NCBI RefSeq assembly: GCF_000243335.1 | Contig: NZ_JH597773.1 | Span: forward strand, 4,176,115-4,240,114 | Source: Leptonema illini DSM 21528 | Lineage (GTDB): Bacteria; Spirochaetota; Leptospiria; Leptospirales; Leptonemataceae | DNA: 64,000 nucleotides | Direction: 5' to 3' | In this document: piece by piece, positions 44,573 to 52,244 of the stretch | Layout of the letters: each line of letters opens with the position of its first letter | Numbering within the stretch: position 1 is the stretch's first letter | Program-made: the position numbers and the translations under genes | Notes under the pieces: model-generated | The model's database searches: none | Seen by the model: the letters and a program-made list of their open reading frames with translations, nothing else | Told to the model about the DNA's origin: nothing

Positions 44573-45175
44573 ATGGCGAAAGCGATTCAAAAGCGCAAGA
44601 ACGGCGAAGAGACGAAGATCCGCATTCTAAAAGAATGCCTGCAACTCATCGCCGAACAGGGGCCGCTGAGTTTTACGCTCGACGAGCTGTCGGATCGCGC
44701 CGGCGTCGCCAAGACCAGCATCCTCTGGCATTTTGGAAGCAAAGAGGATCTGATCCTCGAGGCCGTCGGTGCGCTGTTCGACGACTTTGAGGTCAGACTG
44801 AAATCGTTTGGCATCGTAGACCCGACGCCCGAGAGGCTGCTGGCCGAACTTTTCGCCAGGGTTTCGGAGTGGTTCGAATCGGCGCCTGAGCTGAACGCCG
44901 TCTTCTTTCAGTTCATGTTTCAAAGAGGCGTGCATCCCGACATCACGGCCAGGCTGCGAGAGATGTACAGGGAGTTTCGTCGACGGCTTAAAGAGGCTCT
45001 GAATAACCCGGCGCTCACGCCGAAGGAGAATGAGGCCGTCGCTATCGCCGTGCTTGCGCTCATCGACGGCGTCTTTGTGCAGTTCTATCTGGAACCGGAG
45101 GCGGTCAGCATGAAGAAGACGTTTGCAACGCTAACGAAGATGGTTGCCGCCGATCGACTGAAGCTCGGGCATTGA
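44573..45175 (+). CDS. TetR-family regulator, probable repressor of the GMC operon
   Basis: A 200-residue protein whose ATG directly follows the GMC stop. Residues about 12-58 form the helix-turn-helix: ILKECLQLIAEQGPLSFTLD, ELSDRAGVAKTSILWHFGSK. The C-terminal helices resemble AcrR-type ligand pockets. The 42-bp palindrome upstream of the first gene is its probable operator, which would place its own synthesis under feedback. Confidence 0.9.
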   Translation: MAKAIQKRKNGEETKIRILKECLQLIAEQGPLSFTLDELSDRAGVAKTSILWHFGSKEDLILEAVGALFDDFEVRLKSFGIVDPTPERLLAELFARVSEWFESAPELNAVFFQFMFQRGVHPDITARLREMYREFRRRLKEALNNPALTPKENEAVAIAVLALIDGVFVQFYLEPEAVSMKKTFATLTKMVAADRLKLGH

Positions 45176-45230
45176 GATCGCAGGCCGGCTCCGTCGGCGG
45201 CTTCGCCTCTGCCCGCTAAATTCGGTGTGT

Positions 45231-45284
45231 GCGGAAGCTTCTACGATTGCATCGGCGGTTGCTTCCGCTATTGCGTCAGCGGTT
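45231..45284. repeat. Structured leader with 8-bp inverted and 15-bp direct repeats
   Basis: GCGGAAGC (45231-45238) and GCTTCCGC (45261-45268) pair across 22 bases. ATTGCATCGGCGGTT (45246) and ATTGCGTCAGCGGTT (45270) are near-identical direct repeats. It lies between the TetR stop and the hydrolase promoter and may end the upstream transcript. Confidence 0.45.
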
Positions 45285-45295
45285 CTTTTCACTCG

Positions 45296-45332
45296 AAAAC
45301 TAATTGACTTAGTTTTTGGAAATCTGTACCTT
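45296..45332 (+). promoter_or_regulatory. Promoter with 8-bp dyad; predicted leaderless start for the hydrolase
   Basis: AAAACTAA (45296-45303) and TTAGTTTT (45309-45316) flank TTGAC. The same site holds a -35 TTGACT (45304-45309). After 17 bases comes -10 TACCTT (45327-45332). Initiation about 7 bases later coincides with the ATG at 45339. The operator would cover the -35. The TetR gene at 46169 is the likely binder. Confidence 0.7.
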
Positions 45333-45338
45333 GTTCGT

Positions 45339-46172
45339 ATGCAAGAAACACTGACAGAGGCGATTGCCTCGGCGGGCAATCCGGTTCGAGCGGAAAGAGT
45401 AACGGCACTCGGCGGTAAGATCGCCCTTCTCAAGGCAGGCAGGGGAACGACGTCCGTGATTCTGCTGCCGGGAATCGGTGATACAAAAGAGAGCTACGCA
45501 GCGCTTCTTCCGATGCTTGCAGGCGAGGCGACTCTGTACGTTCCCGATAGCCGCGGCTTCGGAGAAAGCTCCGTTGCCTTTGATTCGTTTAGCGTGACCG
45601 ATGTGGCCACCGACACCGTGCGTTTGATCGAAGAGACAGATCTAAAAGACGTAATTATCGTCGGCAACTCCGGGATGGCGGCAAGCGCCGTGTACACTGC
45701 GGCGGAGCTGCCCGGCCGTATCAGAGGAATCGTCCTCACCGGACCGTTTCTTCGCGATCAGCCGACTGGCTGGTTCATCACCTTTCTCATGAAGCAGCTG
45801 TTTCGCAGGCCGTGGGGGCCTGTGCTCTGGGCCGCCTACTATAAATCGCTGCATAAATCCGTATTGCCCGATGACTTATCCGGCCATGCCGCCTTATTAA
45901 AGAAGACGCTGAAGTCGAAGGCTCGCCTGACAGCGCTCGGGCAGATGCTCTTCTCATCGAAAGAAGCCTGTGAGCTGCGAATCCCTGAAGTAAAGGCTCG
46001 CGTCGCCGTCGTAATGGGAACGGCCGATCCCGATTTCAAAGATCCGATTGCCGAGGCCCGATGGGCTGCAGAAGTGCTCAAAGGCGAACTCTATCTTATG
46101 GATGGAGTCGGTCATTATCCGCACAGAGAAAGACCCGAAGAGATGGCCGGAATCATCAGGGCAATGCTGTGA
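45339..46172 (+). CDS. Alpha/beta hydrolase
   Basis: A 277-residue hydrolase from ATG 45339; an open frame extends back to GTG 45225 but would translate the operator. LLPGIGDTKESYAALLPML is the oxyanion-hole region, VGNSGMAASA the nucleophile elbow (Ser), MGTADPDFKD the acid, and GVGHYPHRERPEEM the catalytic His. Pattern resembles epoxide-hydrolase/lactonase-like or haloperoxidase-like members; the substrate is unknown. No Shine-Dalgarno is seen. Its stop overlaps the GTG start of a TetR gene. Confidence 0.87.
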   Translation: MQETLTEAIASAGNPVRAERVTALGGKIALLKAGRGTTSVILLPGIGDTKESYAALLPMLAGEATLYVPDSRGFGESSVAFDSFSVTDVATDTVRLIEETDLKDVIIVGNSGMAASAVYTAAELPGRIRGIVLTGPFLRDQPTGWFITFLMKQLFRRPWGPVLWAAYYKSLHKSVLPDDLSGHAALLKKTLKSKARLTALGQMLFSSKEACELRIPEVKARVAVVMGTADPDFKDPIAEARWAAEVLKGELYLMDGVGHYPHRERPEEMAGIIRAML

Positions 46173-46732
46173 GACCGAAGGGAGCGACGTTAGACCGGGA
46201 GGCCGTCATCAGCGAGGCGATGAGCCTTACGCTTCAAAAGGGATACAGAGGCTATCAGTGGAAGGATCTTGCCGCCGCATTGAACATTAAACCGCCGTCC
46301 CTGTATAACCACGTCAGAGATCTGGAAGAGGTGCAGATCGAAGTGACCTATCGATGTCTTGACCGGCTTGCTCAGTATCTTGAGGTGCATCTGAGCAGAG
46401 CGCTACCCGAGCACCGATTCGAGACCATGCTGACGGCCTTTCGAGGCTTTGTGCGAAAGTATCCCCATTTCTATGATGCGACCGTGCAGAGTCATTACGA
46501 CAGCCGTTCGTATCGAGAGAAATCGTCGAAGGTTCTTGAGATCATCCTGTCGGCCATGGGCTTAGTCGATAACGAATCGTCCGTTCACAGGGTTCGACTT
46601 GTGCGATCTCTGCTGCACGGCTTTATCGAGCTTGAGCGACGGGGTGGCTTCGGGAGGCCCGAAGAAATCCAGAAAACGTTTCGCCTCCTGATTCAGGCGG
46701 CAGAGATGATTCTTGAGATGGATGCGCGCTGA
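46169..46732 (+). CDS. TetR-family regulator coupled to the alpha/beta hydrolase
   Basis: A 187-residue protein from GTG 46169 (GTGA overlap with the hydrolase stop). The helix-turn-helix lies at about 10-55: AVISEAMSLTLQKGYRGYQW, KDLAAALNIKPPSLYNHVRD. The WHG-type C-terminal domain (LVRSLLHGFIELERRGGFG) is common in this TetR subgroup. It probably binds the AAAACTAA/TTAGTTTT dyad upstream of the operon. Confidence 0.88.
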   Translation: MRPKGATLDREAVISEAMSLTLQKGYRGYQWKDLAAALNIKPPSLYNHVRDLEEVQIEVTYRCLDRLAQYLEVHLSRALPEHRFETMLTAFRGFVRKYPHFYDATVQSHYDSRSYREKSSKVLEIILSAMGLVDNESSVHRVRLVRSLLHGFIELERRGGFGRPEEIQKTFRLLIQAAEMILEMDAR

Positions 46733-47119
46733 TCAGACATTGATGAACTGAAGAACGGTGGCAACTCCGGATATCAAGCAGACAAGGTTGACGAACGAGA
46801 GAAATGCAAGGATAACGGGCCGGTGAGATGGACGATGATATTCGATGAGGTATAACGCAGCAAAACTCAGGCAGATCGTGATGATGCCTGCAATCCAGAG
46901 ATATTGACCGATAAACATGAATTGGAGCATTACCAGTAAACTGAAGCCTTCGTGTATTGACTGAACGGATTCAGGATAATTCTGGCATCCACCTCGGTGA
47001 ATGCTGCAATGCATCAAATGATCGAGACCCTCTGCAAGAAAGGGCAGAGAGGTGAAAAGGCCCGCAATCATGGCCGATGCTGTTGTACAGAATTCTCTCA
47101 TGGCATTCTCTAATCTCAA
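46733..47119 (-). CDS. Small membrane protein of unknown function
   Basis: A 128-residue protein with about four hydrophobic segments: ASAMIAGLFTSLPFLAEGL, GFSLLVMLQFMFIGQYLWIA, IITICLSFAALYLIEY and PVILAFLSFVNLVCLISG. CSIHRGGCQNYP in the first loop has two Cys that could bridge. No family is recognised. It converges with the TetR gene, with adjoining ends. Confidence 0.65.
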   Translation of the reverse strand: MRLENAMREFCTTASAMIAGLFTSLPFLAEGLDHLMHCSIHRGGCQNYPESVQSIHEGFSLLVMLQFMFIGQYLWIAGIITICLSFAALYLIEYHRPSHRPVILAFLSFVNLVCLISGVATVLQFINV

Positions 47120-47359
47120 TCCTTACAATCCCTTTCCTTGCCTGGCGGGAGCTTTCGCCGGGCCTGGTAACACAAACCCCGCAGGCGGTGTGGGAGTGGA
47201 TCTGTGCGAAAGGGTCGATTCAGGATTACTGATGTGAACGGCAAGCGTGTCGTTGCCGCTACCGCCCCAGAAGAACTGCGTCGTATCGACGATCAAAGCA
47301 CCGTCCTGTGACGATCTGAAAAAAGCGCTACTCGAAGAATCGAAGGCCGTAAAGGGAAT

Positions 47360-48637
47360 TTACGTCGGGTTGATGATGCCGTACAACAGCTTTGATTGCG
47401 GATCGTGTGGAAACCACCTACCGCTTTTCGCGTCATAGATCTCGATGATGGCATGCGGCGTCGGCGGATCGAAACCGGTGTTAAGCCCGTAAACGAATCG
47501 AACAGGTACGCCAAGCGCTCTGATAAAGCCGACGGCGATGGCCGAATAATAGCCGCAATCGCCCTGACCGCTCTGGAACATGTCATAGATGTTACCTTCG
47601 GCGATACGTGAATCATAACGAAAGTTAGAGCGCAGGTGATTCATGGCCAGCTTTACCTTCTCTCCCGGATTCGAGCCCTGAGATGTGACCGAACGAATCA
47701 TCTGCGTGAATTCAGGATTGTCGAGCGCGTTGTAACCTCCCTGGTTATCTGAAGCGTAGGCGAAGAGATCCGTTCCGGGGGCGGCGATTGCAAGAGAGGA
47801 AGGCGACATCGATTTCATGTTCTGTTGCACCGTTAGCTCCAGTCGCATGGTTTCGGGCCAGCCGGACTGAGGCCTTTCGATCTCAATCAACCTGTTGCCC
47901 ATCTCGTTTATCTGTCGGCCTTGAATCGGCGAGATCCTGAATGCGGTGATCTTTTGATAGGGGCGATCGAGCGGCAACGTTAGCCGAATCTTTGTTTCGG
48001 CATCCAGCCTCCAATCTCTGAGGGCTCGGCCCAGTCGTATGTTCCACTCAAGACGCACCGTACGAGGTTGAAGATATTCATGGACCCATCCGGTCGATGA
48101 GGCGGCAAGGGCACGGTCTGTGTCGCCGAGATGAAAATAATTGTAGGCGAGTAGCTCGACTATCCAGGGATCAATACCTTTGCCGCCTGCACGCATCAGG
48201 CGCTGTGCCTTCAGGTTCCAGCGAATGGCGCTGCTTGCGTCTTCGAGCTCGCTAAAGGCGACAGCAAGTTCGAGCGAGGGCAGATGATCGGTATCGGTGC
48301 AGAGTTGCTCGGCCCTTTGTAGAAAGGGAATGGCACGGCCGGGATTTTTCTGGTAAGCACGGTCAATGAAACCGATCATGAAATGCGCCTGCCATCGGCT
48401 GTCGTCCGTCCTGGAGGCCTTTTCAAAAAAGCTGCGAGCCTCTTCGGCCCGGTTAAGCGTATACAGCGAATGAATGCCGCTGTTGTAAAGCTCGTCATAG
48501 CTGGCGGCACTCTGTGACGAGGCGCTTCCTCCCGCGCAGAACAGGATGAACGCTGTTACAGCGATCAAAAGGCGAGCGTTCCAGAGGCGTCTGCTCTGCG
48601 GAGCGCGGTGCTCTTTATTGTCTGAAGATCTGAACAT
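47360..48637 (-). CDS. Transglutaminase-like protein with helical repeats; probably truncated by a stop codon
   Basis: A 425-residue exported protein. Residues 20-42 form the signal (LLIAVTAFILFCAGGSASSQ). Residues about 45-200 are TPR-like (EEARSFFEKASRTDDSRWQA). The transglutaminase core carries Cys in GQGDCGYYSAIAVGFIRALG, His in TPHAIIEIYD and Asp in FPHDPQS, a complete triad. The frame ends INPT-stop (TAA 47362-47360) but continues open for 78 further codons beginning IPFTAFDSSSS, in natural-looking sequence to TAA at 47123. A Tyr codon probably became TAA, leaving a shortened but possibly active protein. Family members act as peptidases or amidases on the cell surface. Confidence 0.82.
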   Translation of the reverse strand: MFRSSDNKEHRAPQSRRLWNARLLIAVTAFILFCAGGSASSQSAASYDELYNSGIHSLYTLNRAEEARSFFEKASRTDDSRWQAHFMIGFIDRAYQKNPGRAIPFLQRAEQLCTDTDHLPSLELAVAFSELEDASSAIRWNLKAQRLMRAGGKGIDPWIVELLAYNYFHLGDTDRALAASSTGWVHEYLQPRTVRLEWNIRLGRALRDWRLDAETKIRLTLPLDRPYQKITAFRISPIQGRQINEMGNRLIEIERPQSGWPETMRLELTVQQNMKSMSPSSLAIAAPGTDLFAYASDNQGGYNALDNPEFTQMIRSVTSQGSNPGEKVKLAMNHLRSNFRYDSRIAEGNIYDMFQSGQGDCGYYSAIAVGFIRALGVPVRFVYGLNTGFDPPTPHAIIEIYDAKSGRWFPHDPQSKLLYGIINPT

Positions 48638-48739
48638 ACTCTTCTCCTTTAAAAGCTAAAGAAAGAACCATAGAAAGAACCGGGAAATGACTTCAGGCGA
48701 TTGCCGGTTGCTGCGACATTGGACGCACAGCGGGCGAAA

Positions 48740-48757
48740 TAACCTCGAAACAGGTTA
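48740..48757 (-). terminator. Weak hairpin at the end of the nitrilase-like lipoprotein gene
   Basis: TAACCT-cgaaac-AGGTTA is a perfect 6-base stem at the stop codon. Read leftward it is followed by TTTCG, so termination would be weak. Confidence 0.3.
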
Positions 48758-49900
48758 CAGATACAGGGCATAGATTCGGCCCTCGTTTTCTTCCTTCCCG
48801 GCGTGATTGGAGATCGCTCTACCGCTCAGCGAAAGGATCGCATCACCGCCGGCCGTCATATTCCAGAGCCTTCCACGGAAGAAGACGTTCACGGCGCCCC
48901 TGACCTTCGTGGATTTGAGTCTTCCGGTGATGGAGTACTTTTCCCACGCCGCCCGTTCGGTTATCCGCTCGATATCGTGCGTGTCAACATCTGCGGGGTT
49001 TGCATATCCGCTGTATCCCTTCCACTTCTGTGTCCAGGCGTCGTCCGGCGTTACCATCGACGGAACGGCCAGCAGTTCCGCTCCGGATCTGTTCAGCTCG
49101 GAGTAGGAGTCGGGGAACCACGAATCGGCGCAGATCATCGTATACAGCCTGCCGATCGGCGTGTCGATGGAAGCGTTCTCGTTTATCTTCGCCTCTTTCA
49201 GGAATGCCTTCTCTTCGGCGATAGGAAACCCTTTGCGAATAATGCGATCATCGACGCTGCCATCCGATTTGAAATAAAAGCTTACATTCTCAAGCGGACC
49301 ATCTGTGATAACGATCCTTCCCTGCTTTACTTCGGGATGAGGAAGGACGATAGAGCCGGCAACGATAGAAACACGGTACTCTTTTGCAAGACGCGAGAAG
49401 ACAGACTGATAGCGTTCAGCCATCGATTCGGCCTTCATGCGAAAGAGCGTTTCTTTCAGAGCATCCGGGGAATATGAGGTCGCAAATAGATAGTGTCGCA
49501 CGAAGCTTCCGGCATTCCGTATGACGAGGCTTTGCATGGCTTCATCAATGGTCTCGGCCTCAAAGATTGATCGATCTTCGCCTGTGGCGACAAGCCATGT
49601 GCCGATATATTCGGGCAACACGACTACGGAGCGATCTGCGAAAAGAGTATCGTTATCCTGTGCATGGCGGAAGTAAGGATCAAGCGCCTGATAAAGATTC
49701 TCTTCGGTGGCGTAGCTATATTTTGAAAGAACCGGCTCCATACCGATAAGTGTGCCGCGACTTCCCGTCCCGTCTTTTTGAAGATAGATGCTATGCTGCG
49801 GACGATATGCCTCAAGTTCAACGTTTGAAAGGGGATCGCTGCATTGAACGAAACCGACACCCGACAGGCTGAGCAGAAAAAGCAGATAGTAGCGGCGCAT
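48755..49900 (-). CDS. Nitrilase-superfamily (carbon-nitrogen hydrolase) lipoprotein
   Basis: A 381-residue protein. Residues 1-20 are a lipoprotein signal with GFVQ-C at the lipobox. The catalytic triad is readable: Glu in VVLPEYIGTW, Lys in IRKGFPIAEE, and Cys in YTMICADSWFPDSYSELNRS. Exported nitrilases are uncommon; apolipoprotein N-acyltransferase is an integral-membrane relative, but this protein lacks those helices. The substrate, probably an amide, is unknown. It precedes the transglutaminase gene on the same strand, 117 bases away. Confidence 0.82.
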   Translation of the reverse strand: MRRYYLLFLLSLSGVGFVQCSDPLSNVELEAYRPQHSIYLQKDGTGSRGTLIGMEPVLSKYSYATEENLYQALDPYFRHAQDNDTLFADRSVVVLPEYIGTWLVATGEDRSIFEAETIDEAMQSLVIRNAGSFVRHYLFATSYSPDALKETLFRMKAESMAERYQSVFSRLAKEYRVSIVAGSIVLPHPEVKQGRIVITDGPLENVSFYFKSDGSVDDRIIRKGFPIAEEKAFLKEAKINENASIDTPIGRLYTMICADSWFPDSYSELNRSGAELLAVPSMVTPDDAWTQKWKGYSGYANPADVDTHDIERITERAAWEKYSITGRLKSTKVRGAVNVFFRGRLWNMTAGGDAILSLSGRAISNHAGKEENEGRIYALYL

Positions 49901-50008
49901 GATACACGGTTGCGCCGGATCACCATTTCAGGCAAGGCGAAATTGAACGGCCCGATTTATGAAGAGTTCGTTTCTTTCCCGTTTTGAAAAGAGAAAATAT
50001 CGACCGAT

Positions 50009-50392
50009 TCACAGAAGCGCCTTGATAGCTTCGAGCAATTTTCTTCTGGTCAGAGGTTTGCTGATGAAAGCGTCGAAGGGAAAGGGTATATCTGTAAATT
50101 CAGCACTGGTCGCGATCAGGATTGCATGATTCTGCCGTGCTCTCATAAGTCGTGCTACGAGCTCGCCGCGTATATCCGGTAATCGAAGGTTTATCAGGAC
50201 GATATCGTAGGAGTTGTCTCTGGTATTCTCCAGCGCTTCCCTGCCCGAGGAAGCAAAATCAATAACGCCGATTGCATGAAGCGCTTCTTCAATATAGATG
50301 CGCGTAATCACTCCCGGCTCGACTGCCAGCACAGTGCACTGCTTTGCGGTTTTTTTCTGACATGGCGCTGACATGGCTTTTTTCATCGACAT
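50009..50392 (-). CDS. Stand-alone response-regulator receiver domain without the phosphoacceptor Asp
   Basis: A 127-residue receiver domain with a 17-residue basic head. VLAVEPGVITRIYIEEALHA, DIVLINLRLPDIRGELVARL, ILIATSAEF and DAFISKPL follow the fold. The usual phosphorylated Asp (VLLDxxMP) is Asn here (codon AAC at 50189-50191, minus strand). The acidic pair is reduced to Glu-Pro, whereas Thr and Lys are kept. It may signal without phosphorylation. It is divergent from the ECF sigma gene, with a leftward terminator in its leader. Confidence 0.85.
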   Translation of the reverse strand: MSMKKAMSAPCQKKTAKQCTVLAVEPGVITRIYIEEALHAIGVIDFASSGREALENTRDNSYDIVLINLRLPDIRGELVARLMRARQNHAILIATSAEFTDIPFPFDAFISKPLTRRKLLEAIKALL

Positions 50393-50452
50393 TCACTGTG
50401 TATTGAAATCGGGCTATCCTATATAGAGGTGCCGCCTTTCGCTGATTCTTGC

Positions 50453-50489
50453 AAAAAAAAGCCGACTTTCATAATTGATGAGGAGTCGG
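50453..50489 (-). terminator. Leftward intrinsic terminator between the sigma factor and receiver genes
   Basis: Read leftward: CCGACT and AGTCGG pair across a 16-base loop, followed by C and eight T. It lies 60 bases before the receiver start codon, so it could attenuate that gene or stop antisense transcription. Confidence 0.6.
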
Positions 50490-50554
50490 AGCGGCAGGTT
50501 CAGTCGTCGATCGAACTGTAAAAAACTTGAATAAACAGACGATCCTGGAGAAAC

Positions 50555-51157
50555 ATGTCTTGTATGAACCCTGAATTCCAGGAGATTCTGGCGGGCTGCA
50601 AGTCTGGTGATCCAGCATCCATGCGGGCTCTGATGGCGGAGTACTATGGTACCGTTATCAGGGCGGCGCGCAAAAGGGTCGACGATGAAGAAATAGCAAA
50701 AGACCTTGCTCAGGGTTTTTTTCTTCACCTCCTTGAAACCCGCCTTTTTTTCAAGTTTCGTGGAGACGGAGTCGCCCAGTTTCGAAGTTTCTTGCTCGCC
50801 TGTTTCCGAAATTTTGTTGAATCGGAGCGACGAAAGAACGGTCGATTCATTATTCATTCAGAGGTCAATCCTGACTCTCTTGAGTCGCATCATCCAGGCG
50901 TCGAGACGCAATTTGACCGGAATAGCATTCGCGAATTGATTGCACAGATCGACTGGCGTTACAGACAGGTGCTGGATCTGGAGCTGGAGTCGTTCCGTCA
51001 GCGGGAAATTGCGGAAATACTGAACCTGCCGCCGGGCACGGTCGCGTCGTATTCGCATAGAGCCAGGATTGAGCTCGCGCGATTGCTTCGATTGCACGGT
51101 TTTTTTGCTCTTCCGCTTTTCCTGTCCATCCTGATTCATTTTTCCCGGGTCGCATGA
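50555..51157 (+). CDS. ECF-type RNA polymerase sigma factor with a hydrophobic C-terminal tail
   Basis: A 200-residue sigma factor. Region 2 spans about 25-95 (MRALMAEYYGTVIRAARKRV, KDLAQGFFLHLLE, FRSFLLACFRNFVESERRK). Region 4 spans about 125-180 (QIDWRYRQVLDLELESFRQR, EIAEILNLPPGTVASYSHRA). After RIELARLLRLHG come 18 mostly hydrophobic residues (FFALPLFLSILIHFSRVA), unusual for ECF sigmas. GGAG lies 5 bases before ATG 50555. The last 4 bases overlap the anti-sigma gene. Confidence 0.88.
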   Translation: MSCMNPEFQEILAGCKSGDPASMRALMAEYYGTVIRAARKRVDDEEIAKDLAQGFFLHLLETRLFFKFRGDGVAQFRSFLLACFRNFVESERRKNGRFIIHSEVNPDSLESHHPGVETQFDRNSIRELIAQIDWRYRQVLDLELESFRQREIAEILNLPPGTVASYSHRARIELARLLRLHGFFALPLFLSILIHFSRVA

Positions 51158-51747
51158 GCAAGCATATTCAAGAGAGTCGACTCCTGGCCTACATTCGCAG
51201 GGAGTTGGATCTGGCCGAGCTTCGGAAGGTCGAACAGCATCTGGCCGCCTGTAAGGAATGCTACGAGGAGTACGTTTCTTTGCGCGCCTTCGAGTATGAG
51301 CGTAAAGAGAGGCCCACAGAAGATTTTCTATCAGCGGTTATCGATCGATTGAAGGGAGCATCGAACTATCGGCCGGTAAGAAGTCTCACAATAAGGAATA
51401 CGAAAGGAAGACTGCGTATTTTTGACGATGCGGAACAGACGGTGATGGAAAGCGTCGGGGATACCGGCAATGCTCTGATTGATCTGGATCTGGAATCGAT
51501 CAAATGGCGGCTACAGATCGAATTAGCCGGGAATGGTCGCTTTGTCGTCTCGATTGAACCCGCTGAATCAGCGGAAGTAAATGGTATAACGATCTACTAC
51601 GGCGAATCTGTCGCCGATACGCGCATGCGTCGCACGGCGGCGATATTTCGGACCACCATGAATTCCGCATCATACGTCCTATCGTTTCGGAGAAGGGGAG
51701 CGGAATTCACCAGGCTGTTGCTGACGTTCCGTGATGATACGATGTGA
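51154..51747 (+). CDS. Zinc-finger anti-sigma factor (zf-HC2 type), apparently soluble
   Basis: A 197-residue protein. Residues 1-45 are the anti-sigma zinc domain: HIQESRLLAYIRRELDLAEL, then VEQHLAACKECYEEY with the HxxxCxxC ligands. No membrane helix follows, unlike most such anti-sigmas; the rest alternates like a beta-sheet domain (LRIFDDAEQTVMESVG). ATGA overlap with the sigma gene. It should sequester that sigma factor until a signal arrives. Confidence 0.85.
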   Translation: MSKHIQESRLLAYIRRELDLAELRKVEQHLAACKECYEEYVSLRAFEYERKERPTEDFLSAVIDRLKGASNYRPVRSLTIRNTKGRLRIFDDAEQTVMESVGDTGNALIDLDLESIKWRLQIELAGNGRFVVSIEPAESAEVNGITIYYGESVADTRMRRTAAIFRTTMNSASYVLSFRRRGAEFTRLLLTFRDDTM

Positions 51748-52244
51748 CGATCCTTGTTTACCCGGACTTTTCTCCTCTCGTTCTCTTGAGTTCCCAGCAA
51801 AAAGCCCCGGAAGTCTACCTGATGGAAGCCCTCCGGGGATAACATATGCGAGAAACCAATTGAATGCCATTCTCCGCTTCCGGAGAACCGGGTAACAGAG
51901 CCCGCTCTCCGTGCTGTTCGATGGATCCTTTGAGGTTCTTAACAGGAAAGAAGGATTCTGCCTTCTGGATTCTTGCAAAAAAAAAACCGATCATTCCGGG
52001 TCCCTCGTCCTCGATTCTTTTTCGAGAACGTCGAGAGGGATGGCGGTAGCGTGTATCCCTGTATTCTTGAGGGAATAGGCGAAAAAACGCAACCGTTAAT
52101 TTTTTTAGCAAGAATTTGCTACTCTTAGACCCTCTTCTCTGTCGGCTGCCTCACAGAATCTCTTCATGTCCTTTCGCGGTGATGCGGACCATTCTACGAC
52201 TCTGAGTCGATTTATTTGTCTGGAGTCTTAGAGGAGTGTGTGGA
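51748..52244. other. Gene-free spacer of about 500 bp before the DUF1566 lipoprotein
   Basis: No convincing gene on either strand. It holds a leftward terminator (51799-51838), a run of ten A after GATTCTTGC (51968-51986) that repeats the sequence at 50444-50460, and a short AGCAA/TTGCT hairpin near 52110. It also contains the promoter region of the lipoprotein. Confidence 0.6.
51799..51838 (-). terminator. Leftward intrinsic terminator downstream of the anti-sigma gene
   Basis: Read leftward: CCCCGGA and TCCGGGG pair across 20 bases, followed by C and five T. No leftward gene is seen upstream of it, so it would stop an unrecognised leftward transcript or protect the sigma operon from antisense reading. 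Confidence 0.5.

Noticed and set aside
45225-45338. Alternative GTG start adding 38 Ala/Ser-rich residues to the alpha/beta hydrolase
   Set aside because: The extension would translate the dyad operator and -35/-10 elements, and the fold begins after ATG 45339.
47247-47438. Small rightward open frame of 63 codons
   Set aside because: Opposite the end of the transglutaminase gene and its continued frame; no supporting signal.
51815-52111. Leftward open frame of 98 codons between the anti-sigma and lipoprotein genes
   Set aside because: It translates through the A/T run and hairpins; the Arg-rich product shows no family or ribosome site.
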